A stretch of DNA of 64,000 nucleotides from Acinetobacter sp. YWS30-1 (GCF_033558715.1 NZ_CP114606.1:1-64000); one strand, 5' to 3'. Numbered from the stretch's first letter, positions 12,194 through 21,453 are shown. The notes: a model not told the origin generated them from the sequence alone. A program made the numbers and translations.

Positions 12194-12328
12194 TGAACTT
12201 ACTAACAAGAGCAAAAGAGAATGCCGCTATTCTAATGGAAAGCCGGAAGAAAACAAAAAATCTTCGTTGCAGCTTATCCTGTTCAGGCTTTAAAAATTTA
12301 TAGATTCATATATGATGAACTATATTTT

Positions 12329-12340
12329 GAGTAAATACTC
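12329..12340. promoter_or_regulatory. Palindromic box upstream of AdeT-like gene 1
   Basis: GAGTAAATACTC (perfect inverted repeat GAGTA-TT/AA-TACTC), extended to GAGTAAATACTCTATTTT. A nearly identical box is at 13570-13581 upstream of the second paralogue. It lies 64 bp before the start codon and is a likely operator or promoter element. Confidence 0.45.
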
Positions 12341-12404
12341 TATTTTGTTTAAAAACCGAAAGATAGAGCCATCAAGGTTCATAATAATATTGAGTAGAAT
12401 AAAA

Positions 12405-13409
12405 ATGAAAAATAGATTTTTAATTTTATCCGCACTGGGCCTATGGGCTTCGAGTGCACATGCTGCCCCAGTCAATGTCTGTGTATTTGATTTACTGGGA
12501 AAATCGGGTGAATCCTTCAAGCTGCTGGAAGAGTGGGCATTGGCCAGCAAGCAGTGGGGGGCTACGGTTCAATTGATTGCTTATCAGGATGAAGCTAAAG
12601 TCGATCAGGATGCCAAAGCCGGAAAATGCGATGGCTTCTATATGACGTCCATGCGTGCGCGAGCTTATAACAAATTTGCAGGCTCCATTGATGCCATTGG
12701 CGGCGTTCCTAATAATGACATTGCCATGAAAGCGGTGAGTTATGTGCTGGATAAGCGTAATACCAAGCGCATGACCACTCAGATTGGCAAGGAAAAATTT
12801 GAAGTAGCCGGTATTGGCCAGATTGGTCCTGCTTATATCTTTGTCCGTGATCGTAATATGAACAAGCTAGAACATATTAAGGGCAAGAAGTTTGCTGTGC
12901 TGCATTATGACTATGCCCAAACCATTATGGTGAACCGGGTAGAAGCTGTACCGGTAAATTCGGAAATTTCCAATTTCATCCGTAAATTTAATCAGGGTGA
13001 AGTGGATATTGTGGCAGCGCCCGCTTATGCCTTTAAACCTCTCGAAGTGACTAAAGGACTGGGCCAAAAAGGAGCCATGATTAACTTTCCGGTGGTCAAT
13101 GTCACGGCAGATCTGATTATTCGACCGGATAAATTTCCGGAACAGTTTGCAGCCAATTCCCGACAATGGTTTGTTAAGCAGTTACCACGCAGCTTCGCGA
13201 TGGTGAAACGTATGGAAGCAGAAATCCCGCGTAAATATATTCTGAACCTGAGCCGTGAGGAACAGGTCAGTTATCAAAAAATTCTGCGTGAAGGACGCAT
13301 GGATTTAACCAAACAGGGCATCTATGACGCTGGCATGATGACAGTATTAAAACGGGCACGTTGTACTGTAGAAAGAACTAATTTCGAATGCTCAATCAGT
13401 GGTGAATAA
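12405..13409 (+). CDS. AdeT-like periplasmic solute-binding protein 1
   Basis: A 334-residue exported protein of the AdeT family (Pfam AdeT1_2, putative solute-binding). AdeT was once annotated as an RND efflux protein linked to aminoglycoside resistance, but there are no transmembrane repeats here: a signal peptide ends at SSAHA and the rest is soluble. Family landmarks are VCVFDLLGKSGESF near the mature N terminus, GKCDGFYMTSMRAR, KKFAVLHYD and the C-terminal LKRARCTVERTNFECS. I chose the ATG giving MKNRFLIL over the upstream frame start at 12312 because it creates the signal peptide. It is the first of three tandem paralogues; no permease is nearby. Confidence 0.85.
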   Translation: MKNRFLILSALGLWASSAHAAPVNVCVFDLLGKSGESFKLLEEWALASKQWGATVQLIAYQDEAKVDQDAKAGKCDGFYMTSMRARAYNKFAGSIDAIGGVPNNDIAMKAVSYVLDKRNTKRMTTQIGKEKFEVAGIGQIGPAYIFVRDRNMNKLEHIKGKKFAVLHYDYAQTIMVNRVEAVPVNSEISNFIRKFNQGEVDIVAAPAYAFKPLEVTKGLGQKGAMINFPVVNVTADLIIRPDKFPEQFAANSRQWFVKQLPRSFAMVKRMEAEIPRKYILNLSREEQVSYQKILREGRMDLTKQGIYDAGMMTVLKRARCTVERTNFECSISGE

Positions 13410-13569
13410 TTTTAAAATCATGTATATCTTTGTAACTACAGCGAATGAAATGTAATTCAAAGTAGCCAAGTTAAAACATTAAGATACTGATATATTTATA
13501 AAAAAATTAGATAAAGGAAATTGGATAAAGCTCATTTATCTTTATAGGCCAAAAAATGACTTTTATCTG

Positions 13570-13581
13570 GAGTAAATGCTC
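13570..13581. promoter_or_regulatory. Palindromic box upstream of AdeT-like gene 2
   Basis: GAGTAAATGCTC followed by TATTTTTTT, matching the box upstream of paralogue 1 at 17 of 18 positions across GAGTAAATRCTCTATTTT. It is 82 bp before the start codon. Confidence 0.45.
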
Positions 13582-13663
13582 TATTTTTTTGAAATAAATT
13601 TGCTTAATATTTGACGCGTGTACGGACACTCAGCTAACAACAAGATTTCAAAGGATAACTAAA

Positions 13664-14674
13664 ATGAAAAAAACACTCTTATCATTGGCTGCATTTTCTG
13701 CATTTGGTTTTGCAGGTGTGGCACATGCAGAAAAGGTCAATATCTGTGTGTTTGACCTACTTGGTAAATCTGGCGAGTCTTTCCAGATGGCTCAGGAATG
13801 GGCGCTGGCAGCAAAAGGCTGGGGCGCAGATATTAATCTGATCGCCCGTCAGGATGAAGCCGTCGCTGACAATGACTTTAAGGCTGGCAAATGTGATGGT
13901 GTATTCATGACCGCCATGCGTGCCCGTCAATACAACAAGTTTGCCGGTTCGATTGATGCCTTAGGTGGTGCTCCAAGTAATGCCATTGCACAGCGTGCGA
14001 TTAGCTTCGCTTTAGATAAGCGTAATGCGGCTAAAATGGTTACGACCATGGGCGGTAAAAAGTATGAGGTGGCCGGGATTGCGCCACTGGGTTCAGCTTT
14101 TATCTTTGTGCGTGACAAAAACATCAACTCTATTGAAAAAGCCGCAGGGAAGAAGTTCGCTGTTCTTGGCTATGATGATGCGCAAAAAATCATGGTTCAA
14201 CGTGTAGGTGCTCAGGCCGTAGTGTCTGATGTATCCAACTTCGTGGCCAAGTTTAATAATGGCCAAGTCGATATGGTGGGCGCACCGGCGTATGCGTACA
14301 AGCCACTCGAAATCTATAAAGGTCTGGGCAATAGCGGTGCGATGTTTAACTTCCCGGTACTGCATGTCACCTCTGACTTTGTGATCCGTCCGGAGAAATT
14401 CCCGGCTGGTTTTGGCCAGAAGTCTCGTGACTGGTTCATTAAAAACCTGCCTAAGAGCATGGCGATGATTAATCGTCTGGAAGCTGGTATTCCAGCGAAA
14501 TATAAGCTGAATCTGAGTGCAGAAGATAAAACCAAGTACCAGAAGTTATTACGTGAAGGGCGTATGGATATGACCAAGCGTGGAATCTATGATGCCAGCA
14601 TGATGTCGGTACTGAAACGTGCGCGTTGCTCTGTCGATAAAGCCAACTTTGAATGTTCACTTTCTGGCGAATAA
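13664..14674 (+). CDS. AdeT-like periplasmic solute-binding protein 2
   Basis: A 336-residue paralogue of the preceding gene with a signal peptide cleaved after VAHA. It shares VCVFDLLGKSGESFQ, GKCDGVFMTAMRARQYNKFAGSIDALGG, KKFAVLGYDDAQKIMV and the C-terminal LKRARCSVDKANFECSLSGE; of the three it looks closest to proteins annotated AdeT in A. baumannii (from memory). Paired cysteines near both ends could form a disulfide. Ribosome binding site AAAGGATAAC before the ATG. A strong terminator follows at 14691-14718, so this gene is a separate transcript from paralogue 3. Confidence 0.87.
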   Translation: MKKTLLSLAAFSAFGFAGVAHAEKVNICVFDLLGKSGESFQMAQEWALAAKGWGADINLIARQDEAVADNDFKAGKCDGVFMTAMRARQYNKFAGSIDALGGAPSNAIAQRAISFALDKRNAAKMVTTMGGKKYEVAGIAPLGSAFIFVRDKNINSIEKAAGKKFAVLGYDDAQKIMVQRVGAQAVVSDVSNFVAKFNNGQVDMVGAPAYAYKPLEIYKGLGNSGAMFNFPVLHVTSDFVIRPEKFPAGFGQKSRDWFIKNLPKSMAMINRLEAGIPAKYKLNLSAEDKTKYQKLLREGRMDMTKRGIYDASMMSVLKRARCSVDKANFECSLSGE

Positions 14675-14690
14675 TTTGATTTTTAAGGAA

Positions 14691-14718
14691 AAAAGCTTAG
14701 ATTTATCTAAGCTTTTTT
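14691..14718 (+). terminator. Terminator after AdeT-like gene 2
   Basis: AAAAGCTTAGAT and ATCTAAGCTTTT stem followed by further T residues. Confidence 0.85.
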
Positions 14719-14865
14719 TATATTAAACAAAGTCAGATCTGCCATTGCAGATCACAGCAAAGCAGTTAAGCTGATTAAAAATAATGTTTTCATGTTTAGT
14801 ATAAAAAACAATAACATGTAGCACTTAAAGCAGATAACAAAAACAAGGCAATCAAGGAAAGCAAA

Positions 14866-15882
14866 ATGATGCAGAGAGGATGGAAAGCCCTGGCTGTAGG
14901 TGCAGCACTCACGGCAGTTTCAGGTCTGACGCAGGCTAAACAGGTGGTATGTGTATTCGATCTGGTCGGCAAAAATGGTGACGTCTATGCCGTAATGAAA
15001 GACTATCAGTTGGCTGCAAAAAACTGGGGTGCTGATATCGAGCTTAGGGTAAATACCAATGAAGCTGTCGTCGCAGAAGATTTTAAAGCCGGTAAATGTG
15101 ACGGGATCAGTGTTACCGGTATGCGTGGCCGTCAGTTCAACCGTTTTACTGGTTCACTCGATGCGATTGGTGCAATTCCTGATCTGAACCTGGCGGTAAA
15201 AGTTATGCAAGGCCTGGCGAGTCCGACCTTTGCCAAGCTCATGGTTCAAGGCAAGTATGAAGTCGCAGGGGTAATTCCGGTAGGCGATGCCTTCCTGATG
15301 GTCAATGACCGGAGTATTAATACTGTTGCAAAAGCAGCAGGTAAAAAAATTGCTGTACTTGACTATGACGAAGCACAAAAAATCATGGTTCAACAGGTGG
15401 GTGCACAGGCAGTCAGCGCCGATGTGACCAACTTTGGCTCTAAATTTAACAATGGTCAGGTCGATATTATTGGCGCGCCGGCTGCTGTATTTAAACCGCT
15501 AGAACTGCATAAAGGTTTGGGTAGCAAGGGTGCTATTGTGAATTATCCGGTATTGCAGGTCACCGGTAATATTATTATTCGTCCAGATAAATTCCCGGCA
15601 GGATATGGACAAAAATCACGTGAATGGGTGAAAAGCCAGTTACCACGTGCTTTTGGAATTTTGGGTAAAATGAAGGCAGATATTCCCTCTAAATACTGGA
15701 TGGATATTCCTGAAGCAGATAAGCCAGGTTACCAAAAGCTGATGCGTGATTCGCGGATTGATCTGACCAAACGCGGTATTTATGACAAACGTATGATGAA
15801 GTTACTCTGGCAATTCCGCTGCAAGCAGAATCCGAAAAACTTCGAATGTGCATTACAGGATGAGAACTATAAACAATCCTGA
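14866..15882 (+). CDS. AdeT-like periplasmic solute-binding protein 3
   Basis: A 338-residue, more divergent third paralogue. The signal peptide ends near LTQA, followed by VVCVFDLVGKNGDVY; GKCDGISVTGMRGRQFNRFTGSLDAIG, KKIAVLDYDEAQKIMVQQVGAQAV and the C-terminal CKQNPKNFECALQDE match the family. Its upstream region lacks the GAGTAAATRCTC box of the other two but has a GATCTGC-CATT-GCAGATC inverted repeat at about 14736-14753. Different control and divergent sequence suggest a different ligand. Confidence 0.83.
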   Translation: MMQRGWKALAVGAALTAVSGLTQAKQVVCVFDLVGKNGDVYAVMKDYQLAAKNWGADIELRVNTNEAVVAEDFKAGKCDGISVTGMRGRQFNRFTGSLDAIGAIPDLNLAVKVMQGLASPTFAKLMVQGKYEVAGVIPVGDAFLMVNDRSINTVAKAAGKKIAVLDYDEAQKIMVQQVGAQAVSADVTNFGSKFNNGQVDIIGAPAAVFKPLELHKGLGSKGAIVNYPVLQVTGNIIIRPDKFPAGYGQKSREWVKSQLPRAFGILGKMKADIPSKYWMDIPEADKPGYQKLMRDSRIDLTKRGIYDKRMMKLLWQFRCKQNPKNFECALQDENYKQS

Positions 15883-15998
15883 TAAAATTACTCTGATTTG
15901 ACTTTTAATCTGTACAGACTGACCATATATTGAGTGTGTTATACTTGAAATATGGTCTTTTCTTTTTAAAGACATTCCATTCAACAGAGGAATCCGCC

Positions 15999-16334
15999 AT
16001 GAATGCTCAAGCGCTTGTGCTCACCGACAATGCCGCAAATAAAGTACGCCAGTTGCGTGACAGTGAAGGTAACCAAGACTTAATGCTCCGTGTGTATGTC
16101 ACCGGTGGCGGCTGTTCAGGTTTCTCTTATGGCTTTAACTTTGCGGAAAGCCAAAATGAAGATGATGCAGAATTCGTCAATGGCGATGTCAAAATGCTGG
16201 TCGATTCTCTAAGCTATCAATATCTGGTCGGTTCAGTGGTTGACTATGTTGAAGGTCTGGAAGGTTCACGTTTTGTGGTACAAAACCCGAATGCGACCAC
16301 GACCTGTGGTTGTGGATCTTCATTCTCGATCTAA
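15999..16334 (+). CDS. erpA: Iron-sulfur cluster insertion protein ErpA
   Basis: ErpA is an A-type carrier that delivers Fe-S clusters to apoproteins, notably isoprenoid-pathway enzymes. The 111-residue protein has the HesB/IscA fold with the three conserved cysteines in [11 protein letters not shown] and TTCGCGSSF. The ATG at 15999 is preceded by CAGAGGAATCCGCC; the longer frame from 15930 lacks a ribosome binding site. A strong terminator follows. Confidence 0.96.
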   Translation: MNAQALVLTDNAANKVRQLRDSEGNQDLMLRVYVTGGGCSGFSYGFNFAESQNEDDAEFVNGDVKMLVDSLSYQYLVGSVVDYVEGLEGSRFVVQNPNATTTCGCGSSFSI

Positions 16335-16350
16335 TACCTATCAAGTTGAA

Positions 16351-16380
16351 TAAAAAAGTCCTCATATGAGGACTTTTTTA
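16351..16380. terminator. Bidirectional terminator after erpA
   Basis: AAAAAAGTCCTC-ATAT-GAGGACTTTTTT; serves erpA and the convergent gene at 16395. Confidence 0.88.
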
Positions 16381-16394
16381 TATCTGAAGAAAGC

Positions 16395-16760
16395 TTAGCT
16401 TTCCAGTTTGACCGCTTCAAGCAGGTCAAAAATCACTGTAGTGACATCCTGACTCAGTTCGCGGTTATTAAATATCTCGTAGGCTGTAATGGTAATGTCC
16501 GTATCACTCGGCAACAGACGCTGTTCTTCCTCAATCAAGTCATTGATCGGTAACAAAGTCTGTTTCACTTGCAGATGCAAAATATCCTTAAATTCAAGAT
16601 TTTCATCATCCAGCTCGATCAGCTGTTCATTGAAATAAGGCAGCAAAATTGAATGAAGATAAGGTTGAATATCCTCGATATCAAAGATCTCGATATCACG
16701 GGTTTCATCAATCGTACTAATGTGGTCATTTACTTCAATTAAAATATGGTAGTAACTCAC
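16395..16760 (-). CDS. Hypothetical acidic protein
   Basis: A 121-residue, strongly acidic soluble protein that I do not recognise. It is rich in Ile, Leu, Asp and Glu with no signal peptide or cysteine motif. I chose the GTG start giving MSYYHILIEVNDH because GGAG sits 6 nt upstream; the longer frame begins at a TTG at 16772 that overlaps this ribosome binding site. It stands alone between erpA (convergent) and the matrixin-like gene. Confidence 0.75.
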   Translation of the reverse strand: MSYYHILIEVNDHISTIDETRDIEIFDIEDIQPYLHSILLPYFNEQLIELDDENLEFKDILHLQVKQTLLPINDLIEEEQRLLPSDTDITITAYEIFNNRELSQDVTTVIFDLLEAVKLES

Positions 16761-16883
16761 ATGAATCTCCAAGAAAGTTGGCCTAAGACGTCCTACTGTT
16801 CTTCACAATAACATGAAATGAAACCAAGTTGTATTTCTACTAGCCTAAACACATAAATAATATAGGGAATTAAAACCTGAATG

Positions 16884-17789
16884 TTATCGGGTATACAATA
16901 GGGTCTTGTCTGCCGGGCGTAGTTTGAAATCTTGCAGATTCTGTTCACCCAATACAGGATACATTAAGGCTTCCGGATCATTATGATGATAGAGACCCAA
17001 GGCATGGCCCAGCTCATGTGCCAAAGTTAAACGTAAATCATCTTTGGCATCAAACTGGTAAATCTGGATCTTATCTCCCATAAAAATACCCTTATGAAAC
17101 TGGCGTGGGGGAAAACGCTGCTGGGCCTGCTGGATATTTCGCTGATGGCTTTGCACACTGTTTTGATGAACAGAAACTTGCTGATTAAATGAAGATAGCT
17201 GTTCCTGAAGATAGGCATATTCGCGCTTAAAACTTTCCAGTTTAGGCTTGAGCATTTCCATCTCATACTGAAGCTGTTCACGCTCGGCAGATGAGCTGGC
17301 TTGTTGACGGCGTTGCAATAAGGTTTGAAATTCAAACTCAAGCTGACTTTTTTGCTGGATCAGTCGTTGCTGCTGATCTTCCAGATTTTTCTGTGAAACT
17401 TGCAGATTGCTGACTTCACGCTGATATCTGGCTTCATCGGCAAGTAACTTTTTTTCAACCTTTTTAAAGGCTTCATAGTCCTGTTGGCGTTGATCATAAA
17501 TCAGTTGAATGGCCAGCTGAGCATTCTCATCATAGACCATCAGATCATCGCGATTGGTTCCTTCATGCCAGATCTGAATAGCTTCCTGACTTAATTGAAT
17601 GACCTCATCACGGGTCAAGCCAAAACCGGGATCGACTTGGTCAATCCGGAAACGTAGGCGCGTATCAAAAGGATGGGTCAAACGGTCAGCCAGGGAATTA
17701 AATTTTAATTGTGGATGGGTCTTGGTTTGTAGATACAAAAACAGTGACACAATGAAAACGACAATCCCCAGAAAGCTTAAAAGACGCAT
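16884..17789 (-). CDS. Matrixin-like zinc metalloprotease with coiled coil
   Basis: A 301-residue envelope protein: one N-terminal membrane segment or uncleaved signal (residues 4-22), a matrixin-type N-terminal region, a long Gln/Glu/Arg-rich coiled coil (about 115-225), then a catalytic part with the metzincin zinc site HELGHALGLYH (258-268) and the Met-turn ALMYP (274-278). The order is unusual because the coiled coil is inserted between the start of the protease fold and its active site. Substrate unknown. The ATG is followed by hydrophobic residues; single-gene unit. Confidence 0.8.
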   Translation of the reverse strand: MRLLSFLGIVVFIVSLFLYLQTKTHPQLKFNSLADRLTHPFDTRLRFRIDQVDPGFGLTRDEVIQLSQEAIQIWHEGTNRDDLMVYDENAQLAIQLIYDQRQQDYEAFKKVEKKLLADEARYQREVSNLQVSQKNLEDQQQRLIQQKSQLEFEFQTLLQRRQQASSSAEREQLQYEMEMLKPKLESFKREYAYLQEQLSSFNQQVSVHQNSVQSHQRNIQQAQQRFPPRQFHKGIFMGDKIQIYQFDAKDDLRLTLAHELGHALGLYHHNDPEALMYPVLGEQNLQDFKLRPADKTLLYTR

Positions 17790-17870
17790 AGTGTTTTTTT
17801 AAATATTGTTTGGCTCAATGTAGCTAAAAAACCAGCAAAATCCTAGCGTCAGAGCGATAAAAAGTGGCAA

Positions 17871-17895
17871 TAAAAAACCGTGCTTATGCACGGTT
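17871..17895 (-). terminator. Terminator of the membrane protein gene
   Basis: ACCGTGC-TTAT-GCACGGT with T6 on the minus strand. Confidence 0.8.
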
Positions 17896-17909
17896 CTGTT
17901 CAGGTCAGA

Positions 17910-18353
17910 TTATGATTTTTTACCTTTCCACTGTTCAATCTGTCTTGGCATATTGGAATGATAGATAAAACCAAGGCCTATACCATTCAATAAGAAGATC
18001 ATAAATTCAATTAAATATTTCAGGTTATAGGAATGTCTGGTTTGGTGATTAAAGGCATACAGCGTGATTTCAGATTTAAAGATCTGGAAAATAATATAGC
18101 TCAGCAATCCAATAGCTAGAATGATAAAACCTTTTCCGGAAGGGTAACGCTGAGGTACAGCCAGGATCAGTAATACAATGATAGCAATCAGGAAACCCAA
18201 GGAAAAAGAAGCTTCAATTCCGAAAGTTTGCAGGTAATTAAAAGGTGCTAGTACCACATTCGGCGGTAAGATCAGAAGCAGATTGCCCATCGGGTAGAGC
18301 AGCATGATCGCAAGCCCGGAAGCCAGAAGAAAAAGCTTAATAAAATTCTGCAT
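17910..18353 (-). CDS. Small integral membrane protein
   Basis: A 147-residue protein with about four hydrophobic segments: residues 8-30, 48-67, 74-92 and 115-135, with a basic C-terminal tail (KGKKS). I do not recognise a family or catalytic motif. The ATG is preceded by only a weak purine stretch. It lies between the matrixin-like gene and dnaK in the same direction but has its own terminator. Confidence 0.72.
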   Translation of the reverse strand: MQNFIKLFLLASGLAIMLLYPMGNLLLILPPNVVLAPFNYLQTFGIEASFSLGFLIAIIVLLILAVPQRYPSGKGFIILAIGLLSYIIFQIFKSEITLYAFNHQTRHSYNLKYLIEFMIFLLNGIGLGFIYHSNMPRQIEQWKGKKS

Positions 18354-18424
18354 ACGTTTTTATTTTTAAGTTATTTATTTCATTATAGTTTAATTAAAAA
18401 ACATTCTATTGCCTATGCATTGAG

Positions 18425-18456
18425 CAAAAAAAAGACCGCATAAAATGCGGTCTTTT
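18425..18456 (-). terminator. Terminator of dnaK
   Basis: AAAGACCGCAT-AAA-ATGCGGTCTTT, flanked by an A-run and T-run; on the minus strand it follows the dnaK stop. Confidence 0.88.
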
Positions 18457-18471
18457 TCTCAAAGTGACAAA

Positions 18472-20412
18472 TTATTTTTTGTCATCTTTTACTTCAGTGA
18501 ATTCAGCATCAACTACACCGTCATCTGCTTTTTGAGCTTGGCCTTCGCCGCCTTGAAATGCATTAGGATCGAAACCTTGTGCACCGCCTTGGCCTTGAGC
18601 TGCTTCATAAGCACGTTGAGTGATCGGCATAATAATGTTTTGCAATGCTTCAGTTTTCGCTTTGATTGCTTCAACATCATTTTCTTTCGTAGACGCTTCT
18701 AACTCAGAAACCGCAGTTTCGATTGCAGTTTTTTCGTCAGCAGTCACTTGTTCGCCAAGATCTTTTACTGCTTTTTGAGCAGAAGAAACTAGTGCATCCG
18801 CTTCGTTACGTGCTTTTGCAAGCTCTTCGAACTTACGGTCTTCTTCAGCATTTGCTTCAGCATCTTTGATCATTGCTTCGATTTCAGCATCAGACAAACC
18901 TGAGTTTGCTTTGATCTGGATAGATTGCTCTTTACCAGTGCTCTTATCTTTCGCAGATACTTTCAAGATACCATCCGCATTGATGTCGAACGATACTTCA
19001 ATTTGTGGCACACCACGTGGAGCAGGTGGGATGTCGCCTAACTGGAAGTTACCCAACAATTTGTTTTGTTGAGCCATTTTACGTTCACCTTGGTAAACTG
19101 AAATGTCTACAGCAGGCTGGTTGTCCGCAGCAGTTGAGAACACCTGAGATTTCTTCGCAGGAATCGTCGTGTTTTTCTCAATGATTGGAGTCAACACGCC
19201 ACCCATGGTTTCAATACCAAGAGTTAGTGGAGTTACGTCAAGAAGAAGTACGTCAGTTTTATCACCAGACAATACCGCACCTTGGATCGCAGCACCCATT
19301 GCGACTGCTTCGTCCGGGTTCACGTCTTTACGTGGTTCACGACCGAAGAATTCTTGTACTTTTTGTTGTACAAGTGGCATACGAGACTGACCACCTACCA
19401 AAATTACGTCAGAGATGTCAGAAGTTGAAAGACCAGCATCTTTCAGCGCAATCTTACAAGGCTCGATGGTACGAGCTACAAGATCAGCCACTAAACCTTC
19501 AAGTTTTGCACGAGTTACATTGATCACTAAGTGTTTAGGACCAGTCGCATCTGCAGTGATGTATGGAAGGTTGATTTCAGTTGCGTTAGAAGAAGAAAGC
19601 TCGATTTTTGCTTTTTCAGCTGCTTCTTTCAGACGTTGTAACGCAAGTGGATCATTCTTCAAGTTAACGTTTTGTTCTTTCTTAAACTCTTCAACCAGGT
19701 AGTCGATCAATGCGTTATCGAAGTCTTCCCCACCAAGGAAGGTATCACCATTAGTTGATAACACTTCGATTTGCTGGTCACCATCAAGGTCAGCAATTTC
19801 AATGATTGAAACGTCGAATGTACCACCACCCAAGTCGTATACCGCAACTTTACGGTCGCCTTCTTTCTTGTCCATACCGAACGCAAGCGCCGCAGCAGTT
19901 GGTTCGTTGATGATACGTTTAACTTCTAGGCCTGCAATTTTACCTGCATCCTTAGTTGCTTGACGTTGTGCATCGTTGAAGTAAGCAGGAACAGTAATCA
20001 CCGCTTCAGTGACTGTTTCACCCAGGTAGTCTTCTGCAGTTTTCTTCATTTTTTTCAGAACTTCTGCAGAGATCTGTTGTGGAGCAAGTTTCTTGTCGTT
20101 TACTTCAACCCAAGCATCGCCATTGTCAGCTTTCAGGATTTTGTAAGGAACCAGACCGATATCTTTTTGTACTGCCTGGTCTTCATAACGACGACCGATC
20201 AGACGTTTGATCGCGAATAATGTGTTTTTAGGGTTGGTTACCGCTTGGCGTTTAGCTGATTGACCAACAAGGATCTCACCATCTTTGTACGCAATAATAG
20301 ATGGAGTTGTACGTGCGCCTTCAGCGTTTTCGATAACTTTAACTTTGTCGCCTTCAAGTACTGCAACACATGAGTTTGTAGTACCTAAGTCAATACCAAT
20401 GATTTTAGCCAT
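18472..20412 (-). CDS. dnaK: Hsp70 chaperone DnaK
   Basis: DnaK binds exposed hydrophobic peptides in an ATP-dependent cycle driven by DnaJ and GrpE. The 646-residue protein has the actin-fold nucleotide-binding domain ([34 protein letters not shown]), the substrate-binding domain and the C-terminal [10 protein letters not shown]. The ATG is preceded by GAGGAAAC. A sigma-32-type promoter at 20459-20487 lies between grpE and dnaK, so dnaK can be induced separately. dnaJ does not follow in this window. Confidence 0.99.
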   Translation of the reverse strand: MAKIIGIDLGTTNSCVAVLEGDKVKVIENAEGARTTPSIIAYKDGEILVGQSAKRQAVTNPKNTLFAIKRLIGRRYEDQAVQKDIGLVPYKILKADNGDAWVEVNDKKLAPQQISAEVLKKMKKTAEDYLGETVTEAVITVPAYFNDAQRQATKDAGKIAGLEVKRIINEPTAAALAFGMDKKEGDRKVAVYDLGGGTFDVSIIEIADLDGDQQIEVLSTNGDTFLGGEDFDNALIDYLVEEFKKEQNVNLKNDPLALQRLKEAAEKAKIELSSSNATEINLPYITADATGPKHLVINVTRAKLEGLVADLVARTIEPCKIALKDAGLSTSDISDVILVGGQSRMPLVQQKVQEFFGREPRKDVNPDEAVAMGAAIQGAVLSGDKTDVLLLDVTPLTLGIETMGGVLTPIIEKNTTIPAKKSQVFSTAADNQPAVDISVYQGERKMAQQNKLLGNFQLGDIPPAPRGVPQIEVSFDINADGILKVSAKDKSTGKEQSIQIKANSGLSDAEIEAMIKDAEANAEEDRKFEELAKARNEADALVSSAQKAVKDLGEQVTADEKTAIETAVSELEASTKENDVEAIKAKTEALQNIIMPITQRAYEAAQGQGGAQGFDPNAFQGGEGQAQKADDGVVDAEFTEVKDDKK

Positions 20413-20458
20413 TTGGATGTTTCCTCAAAAATTTTTTTGTGATTTACACTTGTTATCC

Positions 20459-20487
20459 GATATGAGAGCCGTTCAATTTTTTTCAAG
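20459..20487 (-). promoter_or_regulatory. Sigma-32 (RpoH) promoter of dnaK
   Basis: On the minus strand CTTGAAA (20481-20487) and CTCATATC (20459-20466) are separated by 14 nt, matching the heat-shock consensus CTTGAAA-N11-16-CCCCATNT with one central mismatch. Confidence 0.7.
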
Positions 20488-20530
20488 TAAATTTTTAGAA
20501 AAAATTTCACAAACTCCCGATTTATTTCGC

Positions 20531-21079
20531 TTAAGCGCCAACCATGACCATTGCAGGACGTAATAAACGACCATTGAGGGCATAGCCTTTTTGCAAGACT
20601 GTACCGATTTCATTAGATTTGGCATTTGGATCAATACCGACTGCCTGATGCAATTCAGCATTAAAACCATTTGCGGTATCAACTGCGACTACACCAAATT
20701 TCTCTAGTGTATTGAGCAACGCTTTCAGGGTCAGTTCTACGCCTTCACGTAACGGGCCCTGTTCTTCGCCTGCAGCAACAATCGCGCGCTCCAGGTTATC
20801 TACTGTATCTAGCAGTTCTTTAGAGAACTTTTCCAGAACAGTGTCTTTATGTTTTTCTGATTCACGCTGGATACGTTCTACACTTTTTTGTGCTTCGTAA
20901 ACTGCATTGGCAGTGCGTGCTTTTTCTAACTTTAAGTCACCTTCAAGTTGTGCAATCTGCTCTTGTAAAGATTCAACGGTAACTTCTACTTGCTCAGGTT
21001 CAGCTTGAGTTTGCTCTACCTCTTGTGTCGCTTGCTCTTGCTCAAGATCTTGAGCTTGTTCGTTCTGCTCAGTTGCCAT
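20531..21079 (-). CDS. grpE: Nucleotide exchange factor GrpE
   Basis: GrpE is the dimeric nucleotide exchange factor of DnaK. The 182-residue protein starts with a low-complexity Gln/Glu tract (residues 4-40), then a long coiled coil and the C-terminal beta domain with [20 protein letters not shown] chose the ATG giving MATEQNEQ because GGAG lies 8 nt upstream; the longer frame to 21112 has no ribosome binding site. It precedes dnaK by 118 bp. Confidence 0.95.
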   Translation of the reverse strand: MATEQNEQAQDLEQEQATQEVEQTQAEPEQVEVTVESLQEQIAQLEGDLKLEKARTANAVYEAQKSVERIQRESEKHKDTVLEKFSKELLDTVDNLERAIVAAGEEQGPLREGVELTLKALLNTLEKFGVVAVDTANGFNAELHQAVGIDPNAKSNEIGTVLQKGYALNGRLLRPAMVMVGA

Positions 21080-21186
21080 TGATTTACTCCGTTTAAATGG
21101 GTTCTTAAACATGTACAGTCCTTGGGCGTCAGAGTTAACTGCGTTAATACTGAACTGCCATGATTGAAATTTTTAATTATTTAAAG

Positions 21187-21214
21187 AAATCGGGGCAGGG
21201 GCAAAAAATTCAAG
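21187..21214 (-). promoter_or_regulatory. Sigma-32 (RpoH) promoter of grpE
   Basis: On the minus strand CTTGAA (21209-21214), 13-nt spacer, CCCCGATTT (21187-21195). This fits the RpoH consensus well and lies about 110 bp upstream of the grpE start. Confidence 0.75.
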
Positions 21215-21329
21215 CACAAGTACAGATTAATTTTAGGATTTATTTAGATTTAATGACTTTCATAAATGTAGCATCGTATTTTTAGATAGAAATAATAATT
21301 TTTATCTGTTTTAAATATTTTTAAGACCG

Positions 21330-21453
21330 GTGCATCATAGCGTCATTAACAGCGACCTTGTTCTGAGGAGAGAGCTGAACCAGGTTGCTGTTGCCTTATT
21401 TTTTAAGCTGTTTTTTCCAGTCGGATCCCTCACACATGGTCCGGCTTTTTTTT
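21330..21453 (+). ncRNA. Candidate structured small RNA
   Basis: On the plus strand, 21348-21363 and 21377-21392 form a 16-bp stem with one mismatch and one G-U pair, closed by the 13-nt loop TGAGGAGAGAGCT. Downstream, AGTCGGATC (21419-21427) and GGTCCGGCT (21438-21446) form a terminator stem followed by T8. No ORF explains this. The 5' end is a guess, because I see no clear promoter. It is not 6S, SRP, tmRNA or RNase P as I know them. Confidence 0.55.

Noticed and set aside
15900..15960. IscR-type site upstream of erpA
   Set aside because: There is an ACCATAT...ATATGGT inverted repeat and a partial GACT motif, but the match to the IscR consensus was too weak to claim.
18472..20412. Several plus-strand ORFs opposite dnaK (up to 112 codons)
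   Set aside because: Codon-bias shadows of the highly expressed dnaK gene.
21330..21453. 6S, SRP, tmRNA or RNase P RNA
   Set aside because: The conserved cores of these RNAs are not present in the candidate.
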